A stretch of 64,000 bases of DNA from Streptomyces fradiae ATCC 10745 = DSM 40063. GTDB taxonomy: Bacteria > Actinomycetota > Actinomycetes > Streptomycetales > Streptomycetaceae. Made by a program: the position numbers and the translations under genes. Positions 1-7,728 of this stretch are shown here, piece by piece. How positions within the stretch are numbered: the first letter of the stretch is position 1; each line of letters begins with the position of its first letter. Location: the NCBI RefSeq assembly GCF_008704425.1, contig NZ_CP023696.1:5248501-5312500 (forward strand). Direction: 5' to 3'. Under the pieces are notes generated by a model. That model was not told the DNA's origin, did no database searches, and was given only the letters and a program-made list of their open reading frames with translations.

Positions 1-182
1 ACGAGCGGGGCCTGCGCCCCTGGGACCGGGCGGCCGGGGCGCTCATCGCGCGCGAGGCGGGCGCCCTGACCGGCGGCCGTCCCGGCGGGCGGGAGGACGA
101 CGCCCTGACCGTGGCCGCCCCGCCCGGCGTGTTCGAACCGCTCCAGGCCCTCCTGGAGGACTTCGGGGCCTGGCACGACTGA
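1..182 (+). CDS. inositol monophosphatase family protein, C-terminal fragment
   Basis: The reading frame is open from the window edge (codons from base 3) to TGA at 180-182, so only about 59 C-terminal residues are present. They include WDRAAGALIAREAGA, which matches the second metal-binding signature of the inositol monophosphatase superfamily (WDxAAG, where the Asp binds a catalytic Mg2+). A short segment ending ...LLEDFGAWHD follows. Family members dephosphorylate inositol phosphate, histidinol phosphate or similar small sugar phosphates in the cytoplasm. The substrate cannot be told from this fragment. The hairpin after it is split by an insertion sequence. The family call is good; the exact enzyme is open. 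Confidence 0.8.
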   Translation, partial: ERGLRPWDRAAGALIAREAGALTGGRPGGREDDALTVAAPPGVFEPLQALLEDFGAWHD

Positions 183-511
183 CGGGGTCCGCCGTTCACC
201 CGCGCGGGCGGTGGATGGCGCCTCACGGCCCTCACGGGGTCACGGAGGCGCGCGCCGCACCACCCTGCCAGGGGCGGCGGCGCGGGCGGCACCGTCCGCC
301 GCTCAGGAGTCGCCGCCACGGGAGGCCGTACAGGCCGTACCAGAGCCCCGCCCGGCGGCGCGAGAGCCCTGCGGCCCGCGCTCCCGGGCCGTGCGGTCCG
401 CCGCGCCCTGACCGTAGGTCCCGTCTTCGGGACCTTCGGTCCCGCGCGGACCGTTGGCGGGCGATCGGCCCCGGCGGGCGCCCGGGGCCGGACCCGGCTC
501 CCGCGCCAGGG
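183..511. other. intergenic region, no gene supported
   Basis: Very GC-rich sequence between the phosphatase stop and the split hairpin next to the IS element. Several frames stay open on both strands, but their translations are low-complexity Arg/Pro/Ala strings without family motifs or a convincing ribosome binding site. I see no gene in it. Confidence 0.6.
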
Positions 512-526
512 CCGCAAGGGCCTAGG

Positions 527-549
527 TGTTCTGTCCCGGGAGGTTGTGG
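527..549 (+). repeat. left terminal inverted repeat of the IS481 element
   Basis: Starts TGTTCTGTCCCGGGAGG. It aligns without gaps to the reverse complement of 1576-1598, with about 17 of 23 positions identical. Outside it lies CCTAGG. Confidence 0.75.
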
Positions 550-649
550 ACGGGTGATGCAGGTCTCGGCTGAGGGATCTTGAAATGGGTGAGGGCCTTC
601 TGGCCTGGTGTGGATTGCGACATCTGCACCGGCGACCAGAAAGGCCCTC

Positions 650-1603
650 GTGCCCCACCGTAATGCACCCCTGACCGAGACCGGACGGCTGCGCCTGGCC
701 CGCTGCGTGGTCAAGGACGGCTGGCCGCTTCGGCGGGCCGCCGAACGTTTCCAGGTCTCACCCACCACCGCCCATCGATGGGCTGCCCGCTACCGGGCCA
801 TGGGCGAGGCCGGGATGGGCGACCGTTCCTCCCGTCCGCACGCAAGCCCGCGCCGGACCCCGACCCGCACCGAACGCCGGATCATCAAGGTCCGCCTCAT
901 CCGCCGGTGGGGGCCGGCCCGCATCGCCCACCTCCTGGACCTGGTGCCCTCCACGGTCCACCGCGTGCTGACCCGCTTCGGGCTGGCCCGCCTGACCTCC
1001 CTGGACCGGGCCACCGGCCGTGTCATACGACGCTACGAACGCGACCGGCCCGGCGAACTCGTGCACGTCGACATCAAGAAACTCGGCAACATCCCCGACG
1101 GCGGCGGCCACAAGACCCTCGGCCGCCAAGCCGGCCGCAAGACGAAGTCCGGCGTCGGCTACAGCTACATCCACACCGCCGTCGACGACCACTCCCGTCT
1201 CGCCTACAGCGAGATCCTGGCCGACGAGAAGAGGGAGACCGCCACCACCTTCTGGCAGCGGGCCCACGCCTACTTCGCCTCATGCGGGATCACGGTGCAG
1301 CGGGTCCTGACCGACAACGGCTCGTGCTACAGATCCCACGCCTGGCGCGACGCGCTGGCGGCGGCCGGGATCACCCACAAGCGAACCCGGCCCTACCGGC
1401 CCCAGACCAACGGCAAGGTCGAACGCTTCAACCGCACCCTGCTCGACGAATGGGCCTACGCCCGCCCCTACCGCTCAGAGCAGGAACGACGCGATGCCTT
1501 CCCCGACTGGCTGCATACCTACAATCACCACCGCGGACACACCGCGCTCGCAGGCAAACCACCCGCCAGCCGCGTCCCCAACCTCACAGGGCAATACACC
1601 TAG
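650..1603 (+). CDS. IS481-family transposase
   Basis: Transposase of 317 aa that cuts and joins the element ends. An N-terminal helix-turn-helix (about residues 25-50, AAERFQVSPTTAHRWAARYR) binds the ends. An rve-type integrase core follows, with the DDE residues visible as D141 (HVDIKKLG), D222 (VLTDNGS) and E258 (KVERFNRTL). The GTG at 650 (VPHRNAPLTETGR) is chosen because family members begin with this peptide; the frame could extend to GTG 608. The TAG stop at 1601-1603 lies in the CCTAGG target duplication, outside the element proper. No frameshift or missing catalytic residue is seen, so it is probably active. Confidence 0.9.
   Translation: MPHRNAPLTETGRLRLARCVVKDGWPLRRAAERFQVSPTTAHRWAARYRAMGEAGMGDRSSRPHASPRRTPTRTERRIIKVRLIRRWGPARIAHLLDLVPSTVHRVLTRFGLARLTSLDRATGRVIRRYERDRPGELVHVDIKKLGNIPDGGGHKTLGRQAGRKTKSGVGYSYIHTAVDDHSRLAYSEILADEKRETATTFWQRAHAYFASCGITVQRVLTDNGSCYRSHAWRDALAAAGITHKRTRPYRPQTNGKVERFNRTLLDEWAYARPYRSEQERRDAFPDWLHTYNHHRGHTALAGKPPASRVPNLTGQYT
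1576..1598 (-). repeat. right terminal inverted repeat of the IS481 element
   Basis: Partner of the repeat at 527-549. It overlaps the last codons of the transposase gene, and the flanking CCTAGG at 1599-1604 supplies the transposase stop codon. Confidence 0.75.
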
Positions 1604-1655
1604 GCCAGGGCCCCACGGCCCTTGCGGGCGGTCGCCGGAGAGGCCCGTGGGCATG

Positions 1656-1693
1656 CGAAGGCCCCGGAGTCCCGAGGGACGCCGGGGCCTTCG
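1656..1693 (-). terminator. hairpin terminator of the small minus-strand gene
   Basis: CGAAGGCCCCGG (1656-1667) and CCGGGGCCTTCG (1682-1693) form a perfect 12-bp stem with a 14-nt loop, just beyond the stop of the minus-strand gene at 1705. Confidence 0.7.
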
Positions 1694-1704
1694 AGGGCGG
1701 TCCG

Positions 1705-1887
1705 TCAGACGGAGACCGGGGAGATGGAGGAGACCTCCACGCCGTGCTCCGCCGCGAGGCGCCGGAGGTCGTCCAGCTCCGCCTGCTCGACGTCGGCCAG
1801 GAAGTCGTCTCCGGTCTCCCGCGCCCGCGTCAGGTCGGTTTCCGTCGCCCTTATGCGCTGCAGCAGTCCTGCGGTGAAAGCGTCCAT
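1705..1887 (-). CDS. small conserved hypothetical protein, 60 aa
   Basis: A 60-residue acidic, probably helical protein beginning MDAFTAGLLQRIRATETDLT and ending ISPVSV. There is no signal peptide, membrane segment or catalytic motif; it looks like a small coiled-coil-like cytoplasmic protein. The ATG at 1887 is preferred over an upstream in-frame ATG because a GAGGGGG ribosome binding site lies just before it. It is transcribed away from cutR, and a hairpin follows its stop. I do not recognise a function. Its codon use is as GC-rich as its neighbours. Confidence 0.6.
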   Translation of the reverse strand: MDAFTAGLLQRIRATETDLTRARETGDDFLADVEQAELDDLRRLAAEHGVEVSSISPVSV

Positions 1888-2229
1888 GATGCGCCCCCTC
1901 GTCATGGGTCGGTGGTGGCACGGGGGTGTGCCGAGGGTGGGGTCCGGACCACGCACAGCGCCTCTGGGGGACAGAGCGGCTCGTGGCCGTGCCACATACA
2001 CGGCGTGATCTCGGGTGTGCAGTCGTCCTCCCCAGACGCGACCTCAGGGAAACCTCAAGGGCCGGGGAGTCTCGCGAACATGTCCGGTCGCGCACCCTCC
2101 CGCACAGTCGGCCGTCCGGTCGCCTTACAGCCGGTTTACGCGCGTAAGGGGCAGGATGGCCAGGACAGCGGCACCCCCGCCGCTGTCCAGGATCTGCCCG
2201 CTTCCGGGCTCGGAGGAAGGATCAGCGCC
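1888..2229. promoter_or_regulatory. divergent promoter region with TTACGCGCGTAA palindrome upstream of cutR
   Basis: 342-bp gap between two divergently read genes. It holds a perfect 12-bp palindrome, TTACGCGCGTAA, at 2136-2147, preceded by TTACAG at 2125-2130 about one helical turn upstream. OmpR-type regulators often bind such phased half-sites, so this is a candidate CutR autoregulatory site. No convincing -10/-35 pair stands out. Confidence 0.4.
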
Positions 2230-2883
2230 GTGCGCGTACTCGTCGTCGAGGACGAGCAGCTGCTCGCCGATGCGGTGGCCACCGGACTGCGCCGGGAGGC
2301 CATGGCCGTCGACGTCGTGTACGACGGGGCCGCGGCCCTGGAGCGCGTCGGCGTCAACGACTACGACGTCGTCGTCCTCGACCGCGACCTGCCCCTCGTC
2401 CACGGGGACGACGTCTGCCGCAGGATCGTCGAGCTGGGCATGGCGACCCGCGTCCTGATGCTCACCGCCTCCGGCGACGTCAGCGACCGCGTCGAGGGCC
2501 TGGAGCTGGGCGCCGACGACTACCTGCCCAAGCCGTTCGCGTTCAGCGAGCTGACCGCCCGCGTCCGGGCGCTCGGACGGCGGACGACCACCGCGCTGCC
2601 GCCCGTCCTGGAGCGGGCCGGCATCAGGCTGGACCCCAACCGCCGCGAGGTCTTCCGCGACGGCCGGGAGGTCCAGCTGGCCCCCAAGGAGTTCGCCGTG
2701 CTGGAGGTGCTGATGCGCAGCGAGGGCGCCGTCGTCTCCGCCGAGCAGCTGCTGGAGAAGGCCTGGGACGAGAACACCGACCCGTTCACCAACGTCGTCC
2801 GCGTCACGGTCATGACCCTCCGCCGCAAGCTCGGCGAGCCTCCGGTCATCATCACCGTGCCCGGCTCCGGCTACCGGATCTGA
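2230..2883 (+). CDS. cutR: OmpR-family response regulator CutR
   Basis: Response regulator of 217 aa that pairs with the sensor kinase encoded 2 bp downstream. The receiver domain (about 1-115) shows the acidic pocket VVEDE, phosphoacceptor D51 (VVVLDRDLP) and the conserved Lys at 101 (LPKPF). A winged-helix DNA-binding domain (about 125-217) ends VPGSGYRI. The sequence closely matches the CutR of Streptomyces I remember, including ATGLRREAMAVDVVYDGAA. CutRS is a conserved actinobacterial system first linked to copper and later to secretion stress. The start is GTG 2230, directly before the receiver beta-1 strand; the frame is open further upstream, but that part has no family similarity. The phased sites upstream suggest autoregulation. 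Confidence 0.9.
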   Translation: MRVLVVEDEQLLADAVATGLRREAMAVDVVYDGAAALERVGVNDYDVVVLDRDLPLVHGDDVCRRIVELGMATRVLMLTASGDVSDRVEGLELGADDYLPKPFAFSELTARVRALGRRTTTALPPVLERAGIRLDPNRREVFRDGREVQLAPKEFAVLEVLMRSEGAVVSAEQLLEKAWDENTDPFTNVVRVTVMTLRRKLGEPPVIITVPGSGYRI

Positions 2884-2885
2884 CC

Positions 2886-4124
2886 GTGGCGGACACACCC
2901 ACACCGCGCGCGGCCCCGCCCAAACCGACCTGGGACCCGCGGGCCCCCGCGCGCCCGCTGCTGCGGCCGACCATCCGGATACGGCTCACCCTGCTGTACG
3001 GCGGGATGTTCCTCATCGCCGGGGTCCTGCTGCTGTCGATCATCTACCTGCTCACCCGGCAGGCCCTCTACATCAGCACCGACGACCTGCCCTTCAAGCT
3101 GCTCAAGGGCGAGGTCGACCCCAACTTCGACTGGTGCCGGCTGCCCGCCGAGGGGGTGACGGCGGAGCAGTTCAACGACGCCATGGCCGGATGCCTCCAG
3201 CACCAGCGGGACCTGGCCCTGGACGACCTGCTGCGGCGCTCGCTCTTCGCCCTGCTGGGCCTGAGCATCATCGCGTTCGCCTTCGGGTACGCCATGGCGG
3301 GCCGGGTGCTCTCGCCGCTCGGCCGGATCACCCGCACCGCCCGCCAGGTCGCCGGCTCGGACCTGAGCCGCCGCATCAAGCTGGTCGGCCCGGACGACGA
3401 GCTCAAGGAGCTGGCGGACACCTTCGACGAGATGCTGGACCGGCTGGAGCGCGCCTTCACGGCCCAGCAGCGCTTCGTCGCCAACGCCTCGCACGAGCTG
3501 CGCACCCCGCTGGCGATCAACCGCACGCTCCTGGAGGTCCACCTCTCCGACCCCGCCGCCCCCGTGGAGATGAGGGAGCTGGGCAAGGCGCTGCTGGCCA
3601 CCAACGAGCGCAGCGAGCAGCTGGTGGAGGGCCTGCTGCTGCTGGCCCGCAGCGAGAACCAGATCGTGGAGCGCAAGCCCGTCGACATCGCCGAGGTGGC
3701 GTCCCGCGCCATCGACCAGGTGCGCGGCGAGGCCGAGGAGCGGGGCGTGGAGTTCCGCGGCGAGCGCGCGCCGGCGGTCGTCCAGGGCAACGGCGTGCTG
3801 CTGGAGCGCATCGCCCTGAACCTGGTCCAGAACGCCGTGCGCTACAACGTCCCCGAGGACGGCTGGGTGGAGGTCACCACGGCCGTGGAGGGCGGCCAGG
3901 CGGTGCTGGTGGTGTCGAACACGGGCCCGGTCGTCCCCGCCTACGAGATCGACAACCTCTTCGAGCCGTTCCGGCGGCTGCGGGAGGAGCGGACCGGCAG
4001 CGACCGGGGCGTCGGCCTCGGCCTGTCGATCGTCCGGTCGGTGGCGCGCGCCCACGGCGGGCGGATCACCGCGGTGCCGCGCGAGGGCGGCGGGCTTGTG
4101 ATGCGTGTCACTTTTCCGCGCTGA
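2886..4124 (+). CDS. cutS: two-component sensor histidine kinase CutS
   Basis: Membrane sensor kinase of 412 aa, co-transcribed with cutR (2-bp gap, GTG start). After a proline-rich cytoplasmic N terminus come TM1 (about 34-57), a short extracytoplasmic sensor (58-116), TM2 (about 117-138), HAMP, a HisKA domain with phospho-His 203 (ASHELRTPLA), and a HATPase domain with N box (LVQNAVRYN) and G boxes (GVGLGLSI). The small sensor domain contains exactly two cysteines, C84 and C103, which could form a disulfide and sense folding or redox state outside the membrane. Ligand and target genes are not shown by the sequence. Confidence 0.9.
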   Translation: MADTPTPRAAPPKPTWDPRAPARPLLRPTIRIRLTLLYGGMFLIAGVLLLSIIYLLTRQALYISTDDLPFKLLKGEVDPNFDWCRLPAEGVTAEQFNDAMAGCLQHQRDLALDDLLRRSLFALLGLSIIAFAFGYAMAGRVLSPLGRITRTARQVAGSDLSRRIKLVGPDDELKELADTFDEMLDRLERAFTAQQRFVANASHELRTPLAINRTLLEVHLSDPAAPVEMRELGKALLATNERSEQLVEGLLLLARSENQIVERKPVDIAEVASRAIDQVRGEAEERGVEFRGERAPAVVQGNGVLLERIALNLVQNAVRYNVPEDGWVEVTTAVEGGQAVLVVSNTGPVVPAYEIDNLFEPFRRLREERTGSDRGVGLGLSIVRSVARAHGGRITAVPREGGGLVMRVTFPR

Positions 4125-4183
4125 CGTCTTCACGCCGTCGCCTTCGTTGTTCGCTGTACGCGGAATTCCCGCAGGTGGGCGAC

Positions 4184-4218
4184 GTCTGCACGCTGTGTGA
4201 TCGATCACAGGTGCAGAC
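4184..4218. promoter_or_regulatory. 35-bp inverted repeat with TGTGATCGATCACA core
   Basis: GTCTGCAC (4184-4191) and GTGCAGAC (4211-4218) flank the perfect palindrome TGTGATCGATCACA (4196-4209). The core contains GTG-N6-CAC, the half-site pattern of actinobacterial Crp. It lies 60 bp after cutS and about 300 bp before the DUF4193 gene. It could be an operator for a CRP/FNR-type protein or a transcription stop for cutRS. The rest of the 4125-4518 gap shows no gene. Confidence 0.45.
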
Positions 4219-4518
4219 CTTTCGGTCATCACCCTCTGTGAGGGGAATTGCCTCTGGAAAACCATGGATTGTCCTGGTTTCCGGCCACCTGCATCACGGG
4301 AAGTACACGGGGTGGTGCCTGCGAGGCGGGCCCTCCCGACCGTGTACGGTCCCGTTCGCCACCCAAACCCGATTACTCGCGAGGGGTCCGGTTGGGTGTC
4401 GATTGAGTAACAGACCTTGATGTGAGGCAAAATCTCCGCCTCAGGTCGGGCACAAGTCCGGCCTCTCACGCGTTACGTGCGCTGGAGACACCGCAAACAC
4501 CCAGAGGGGGAGAGTGAC

Positions 4519-4815
4519 ATGGCTACGGACTACGACACCCCACGCAAGACCGACGACGACGTCGACCAGGACAGTCTCGAGGAGCTGAAGGCCCGGCGGA
4601 ACGACAAGTCGACCTCGGCGGTCGACGTGGACGAGTTCGAGGCCGCCGAGGGCCTCGAACTGCCGGGGGCCGACCTCTCCAACGAGGAGCTGGCCGTCCG
4701 GGTCCTGCCGAAGCAGGCGGACGAGTTCACGTGCATGAGCTGCTTCCTCGTGCACCACCGCAGTCAGCTGGCTCGGGAGAAGAACGGCCAGCCGATCTGC
4801 CGAGACTGCGACTGA
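4519..4815 (+). CDS. DUF4193 family protein
   Basis: Small acidic protein of 98 aa, of the actinobacterial DUF4193 family. It begins MATDYDTPRKTDDD and ends in a zinc-ribbon-like segment with CMSCFLVHHRSQL and ICRDCD, giving two CxxC pairs that could bind one zinc ion. It was long studied only as a conserved hypothetical and probably acts in the cytoplasm. The ATG at 4519 follows a GGGGGAGAG ribosome binding site. It lies after cutRS and 13 bp before the next gene, possibly in one transcript with it. The biochemical role is unknown. Confidence 0.85.
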   Translation: MATDYDTPRKTDDDVDQDSLEELKARRNDKSTSAVDVDEFEAAEGLELPGADLSNEELAVRVLPKQADEFTCMSCFLVHHRSQLAREKNGQPICRDCD

Positions 4816-4828
4816 GGACCGGTCGGTC

Positions 4829-5737
4829 GTGGCAGGCGAAAGCCGGTTCAGGAAGAGGCTCCGCTTCCCCGGGAAGCCGGAGGCCGCCGAGGACGGCCCG
4901 GGGTCGGCGGACGGCTCCCGGTCGTCGGCCGAGCCCTCCGTCCACCTGCCCTCCCCCGACGCGCGTGACGACGGGCGAGGCCACTCGGCCTCGCTCGAAC
5001 CCGCGGGCGGCGACGCGGGGCACCGCCGCCCCCTGGCCGCTGCCGGGGCGCGCGGGGTGGACCTGGTGAAGCGCGGCGCGCTCCGGAGCGCCGCGGGCGC
5101 CCGGACCGCCCTCGCGTACGTGGCCGAGCGGATCATCGAGAACGCCCCGCGGGTCCCCGTACGGGACCTCGCGACGCTGCGCCGGCAGTTCCCGGGCCTC
5201 GGGCCCGAGCAGCTCGCCGACAAGCTGGTCGCGGGAGCCGCGTCGGCCTCGGCCACGGTCGGCGCGGGAGTCGGCGCCGCCGCCATGCTGCCCGTGCCGC
5301 CGGCGATGCCCGCCGAACTGGCGGCCGAGATCACCGGCGTCGCCGCCATCGAGATGAAGCTCATCGCCGAGCTGCACGAGGTCTACGGCCAGCGGCCGCC
5401 CGGCGATCTCAGGGAGCGCGCCATGGCCTACCTGGCGGCGTGGACCGAGGAGCGCGGCATCGACCTCACCAAGCCGACCACGGTGAACGCCGCGCTCGGC
5501 GGCCGGATGAAGCGCGAACTGCGCCAGCAGATCGTCAAGCGCACGATGCGCAACCTGCCCAACCTGCTCCCGTTCATGATCGGCGCCACCGTCGGCGCCG
5601 TGCTGAACCGCCGCGACACGAAGAAGGTCGCCGAGAAGGTGCGCAACGACCTGCGGACCCGCCAGGTCCCCTGGGACGCCCTCCCCGACCTGCCCCCGCT
5701 GGAGCAGCCGGAGAACCCCAAGCAGCTCGGCTTCTAG
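4829..5737 (+). CDS. EcsC-like conserved hypothetical protein
   Basis: Protein of 302 aa with a disordered, acidic N-terminal 75 residues and a conserved C-terminal part. Around residues 145-190 there is a Gly/Ala-rich hydrophobic stretch (GAGVGAAAMLPVPPAMPAEL) followed by an amphipathic helix ending AELHEVYG, resembling the EcsC family of membrane-associated proteins. A second hydrophobic segment near residue 250 (NLLPFMIGATVGAVLNRRDT) suggests membrane contact. GTG 4829 starts 13 bp after the DUF4193 stop, consistent with one operon. The family link is by pattern only; no enzymatic motif is visible and the function is unknown. Confidence 0.65.
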   Translation: MAGESRFRKRLRFPGKPEAAEDGPGSADGSRSSAEPSVHLPSPDARDDGRGHSASLEPAGGDAGHRRPLAAAGARGVDLVKRGALRSAAGARTALAYVAERIIENAPRVPVRDLATLRRQFPGLGPEQLADKLVAGAASASATVGAGVGAAAMLPVPPAMPAELAAEITGVAAIEMKLIAELHEVYGQRPPGDLRERAMAYLAAWTEERGIDLTKPTTVNAALGGRMKRELRQQIVKRTMRNLPNLLPFMIGATVGAVLNRRDTKKVAEKVRNDLRTRQVPWDALPDLPPLEQPENPKQLGF

Positions 5738-6071
5738 GCCCCGGCCGGCCCCGCCGACTCCGGGCGCCCGTCAGCCGCGCCCCACCCGCCCCCGGCACCC
5801 CACCCCGCGCGGTTGGGCCGCCTTCTGCGGGCCCGCCCCCTCGGGTCCCGAGCCGGACGCGCGGGCGCGTCCGAGGTGCGGCCACTGCCGGACGGCGCCC
5901 CCGCCAGACCGATCCGGCGTTCCGCTACCGCGTACGTCCTCGCCGGGCTCCCCGGGCTCCCCGGGCGTCCTCAGGCCGGCGCCCCGTCGAACGAACGCCC
6001 CCGCCGGACGCCCCGGCCAGGCACCCCCGCCGCCGGACGCCCCCGCCGGGGACGCCCCGCCGGCGCCCCGT
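5738..6071. other. intergenic region between convergent genes
   Basis: 334 bp, almost entirely G and C, with runs of CGCCCCCGCCGG-like sequence near 5998-6062. No gene is supported on either strand. I did not find one clear long hairpin, although such sequence can fold in many ways and may end both convergent transcripts. Confidence 0.5.
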
Positions 6072-6581
6072 TCAGTCCCCCTGCCGGGCGGCCTCGCGGG
6101 CCTCGCGGATGGCGGCGGCCAGCCCCTCCGGGTCGCGGGTGGAGACGTACACGTACGGCGTCGGGTCCCGCGGGTCGGTGACCTCCACGCGCACCGCGCC
6201 GGTGATGTACCCCCGCAGCAGCAGGAACGCGCGCGGGTCCGCCTTGTACGTGCGCCAGGCCCGCGCCTCCTCGCCCTCCAGGGCCTCCGGCTCGCCCAGC
6301 GCCTCCACCGGGATCCGCGCGTCGCCCGCGACCAGCGAACCGGCCACGACGCGCACCCGCGCCGAGCCGTACGAGCTGACGGCGATCGACGCGAGCGCCC
6401 CCGCCAGGATGAGCCCGCCCAGCATCGGCACCGCGCCCAGCGGCAGCGCCACCAGGCCGCCGGAGACCCCCAGCAGGGCGGCGATCAGCCACCACGTTCC
6501 GGGGGCGGTGAGGCGTTCGTCGTACCCGGGGGCGTGCTCGGGAGCGTGCGCGGGAGCCGAAGGGCGGTCGGAAGGCTGCAT
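6072..6581 (-). CDS. DUF3093 family membrane protein
   Basis: Protein of 169 aa matching the actinobacterial DUF3093 family. A short polar N terminus leads to YDERLTAPGTWWL, then two adjacent membrane segments (about 30-75), then a soluble domain with SSYGSARVRVVAGSLVAG and a C-terminal YVYVSTRDPEGLAAAI stretch. The family commonly sits next to dut in Streptomyces, as here. It is probably a small inner-membrane protein with a cytoplasmic domain. The ATG at 6581 (MQPSDRPSAP) is chosen because upstream codons run into the divergent promoter. The function is unknown. Confidence 0.8.
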   Translation of the reverse strand: MQPSDRPSAPAHAPEHAPGYDERLTAPGTWWLIAALLGVSGGLVALPLGAVPMLGGLILAGALASIAVSSYGSARVRVVAGSLVAGDARIPVEALGEPEALEGEEARAWRTYKADPRAFLLLRGYITGAVRVEVTDPRDPTPYVYVSTRDPEGLAAAIREAREAARQGD

Positions 6582-6639
6582 ACACCCAAGCTTGGCACGG
6601 TGCGCCCGCCGCCCCGCCGCGCGGGTAAGGTCTGCGGCT
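6582..6639. promoter_or_regulatory. divergent promoter region, DUF3093 / thioesterase-dut operon
   Basis: A 58-bp gap separates two divergent starts, so promoters for both must lie here or overlap the coding ends. It includes AAGCTTGG and GGTAAGGT, but no clear -10/-35 pair is readable. Confidence 0.4.
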
Positions 6640-7215
6640 GTGACCACTGCACTGACCCCTCCCGCCGGCGCCCGGCCGCCGAAGCGGCATCCCGAGGCGC
6701 CCGCACCGGGCGAACCGCTCGGGGCGCACTACGCGAACTGCTTCGGCTGCGGCGGCGGCCAGCCCCACGGACTGCACCTGGAGGCCAGGGCCGGCGAGGG
6801 CGTCTCCGTCACCGCCGAGTTCACCGTCACCCCCGACCACCAGGGCGCGCCCGGTCTCGCCCACGGCGGCGTCCTCGCCACCGCGCTGGACGAGACGCTG
6901 GGCTCCCTCGGCTGGCTGCTGCGGGTGATCGCCGTGACCGGACGGCTGGAGACCGACTACGCCCTGCCCGTGCCCGTCGGCACCGTCCTCCACCTCCAGG
7001 CCGAGGTCACCGCCGTCCACGGCCGGAAGATCTACTCCACGGCCACCGGCCGGATCGGCGGGCCCGACGGCCCGGTCGCCGTCCGCGCCGACGCCCTCTT
7101 CATCGAGGTCAAGGTCGACCACTTCATCGACAACGGCCGCCCGGAGGAGATCCAGGCGGCCATGGCCGACCCCGACCAGGTCCGGCGCGCCCGCGCCTTC
7201 GAGGTGAACCCCTGA
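6640..7215 (+). CDS. PaaI-type hotdog-fold thioesterase
   Basis: Protein of 191 aa with a single hotdog domain of the PaaI/acyl-CoA thioesterase type. The signature NCFGCGGGQPHGLHL is followed by the active-site segment GLAHGGVLATALDETLGS (about residues 75-92), where the HGG turn and the Asp/Glu are typical. These enzymes hydrolyse acyl-CoA thioesters in the cytoplasm; the natural acyl group is not evident. GTG 6640 follows AAGG. The stop TGA overlaps the ATG of dut by one base (TGATG), so translation is probably coupled. Confidence 0.82.
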   Translation: MTTALTPPAGARPPKRHPEAPAPGEPLGAHYANCFGCGGGQPHGLHLEARAGEGVSVTAEFTVTPDHQGAPGLAHGGVLATALDETLGSLGWLLRVIAVTGRLETDYALPVPVGTVLHLQAEVTAVHGRKIYSTATGRIGGPDGPVAVRADALFIEVKVDHFIDNGRPEEIQAAMADPDQVRRARAFEVNP

Positions 7216-7727
7216 TGACCGCTCCCGTCGACGTACTCATCCGCCGCCTCGACCCCGAGGTGCCCCTCCCCTCGTACGGGCACCCCGGCGACGCCGGCGC
7301 CGACCTCGTCACCACCCGCGCCGCCGAGCTCGCCCCTGGCGAGCGCGCGGTCCTCCCCACCGGGGTGTCGATCGCCCTCCCCGACGGGTACGCCGCCTTC
7401 GTGCACCCCCGGTCCGGGCTGGCCGCCCGGCTGGGCATCGCGCTGGTGAATGCCCCGGGGACGGTCGATGCCGGGTACCGTGGAGAGATCAAGGTGATCG
7501 TGGTCAATCTGGATCCGCGCGAGAGCGTCCGGTTCGAACGGTTCGACCGGATCGCCCAGCTTGTCGTCCAGCAGGTCGAGAAGGTCCGCTTCCACGAGGT
7601 GGCGGAGCTTCCCGGCTCGGCACGGGGCGAGGGGGGCTTCGGGTCCACGGGCGGCCACGCCGCCGTGGACGGCTGGACGGGTGGGAATCCATACGCAGCG
7701 GTCGTAACCGACCGGGAAGGACAGTGA
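7215..7727 (+). CDS. dut: deoxyuridine 5'-triphosphate nucleotidohydrolase
   Basis: Trimeric dUTPase of 170 aa that converts dUTP to dUMP and pyrophosphate, keeping uracil out of DNA and feeding dTMP synthesis. All five motifs are visible: HPGDAGADLV (1), HPRSGLAARLGI (2), NAPGTVDAGYRGEIKVIV (3), RIAQLVV (4) and the C-terminal glycine-rich RGEGGFGSTGG (5), which closes over the nucleotide. After motif 5 it has an unusually long tail of about 25 residues. The ATG overlaps the thioesterase stop. The next gene starts 1 bp after the stop, so three genes form an operon. Confidence 0.95.
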   Translation: MTAPVDVLIRRLDPEVPLPSYGHPGDAGADLVTTRAAELAPGERAVLPTGVSIALPDGYAAFVHPRSGLAARLGIALVNAPGTVDAGYRGEIKVIVVNLDPRESVRFERFDRIAQLVVQQVEKVRFHEVAELPGSARGEGGFGSTGGHAAVDGWTGGNPYAAVVTDREGQ

Positions 7728-7728
7728 C

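Larger units (their letters stand above)
527..1598 (+). mobile_element. IS481-family insertion sequence, 1072 bp
   Basis: The element is bounded by imperfect terminal inverted repeats of about 23 bp, at 527-549 and 1576-1598, both beginning TGT from the outside. A direct CCTAGG flanks it at 521-526 and 1599-1604. IS481 elements are known to favour NCTAGN targets with a 6-bp duplication, so CCTAGG is the expected target-site duplication. The single transposase gene nearly fills the element. Both ends, the duplication and the reading frame look intact, so insertion is probably recent. It sits in the loop side of a hairpin. Confidence 0.85.
512..1627 (+). terminator. 11-bp hairpin split by the IS element (probable phosphatase terminator)
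   Basis: The arm CCGCAAGGGCC at 512-522 is the exact reverse complement of GGCCCTTGCGG at 1617-1627. Remove the IS element and one copy of the target repeat and the arms lie 16 nt apart, giving a perfect 11-bp stem-loop about 330 bases after the phosphatase stop. This fits a rho-independent-type terminator of the phosphatase transcript, now separated by about 1.1 kb. The arms are seen directly; the terminator role is inferred. Confidence 0.6.

Noticed and set aside
232..768. A 178-codon minus-strand frame near the IS element
   Set aside because: It crosses the IS left end and the hairpin arm, is Arg/Pro-rich, and matches nothing recognisable.
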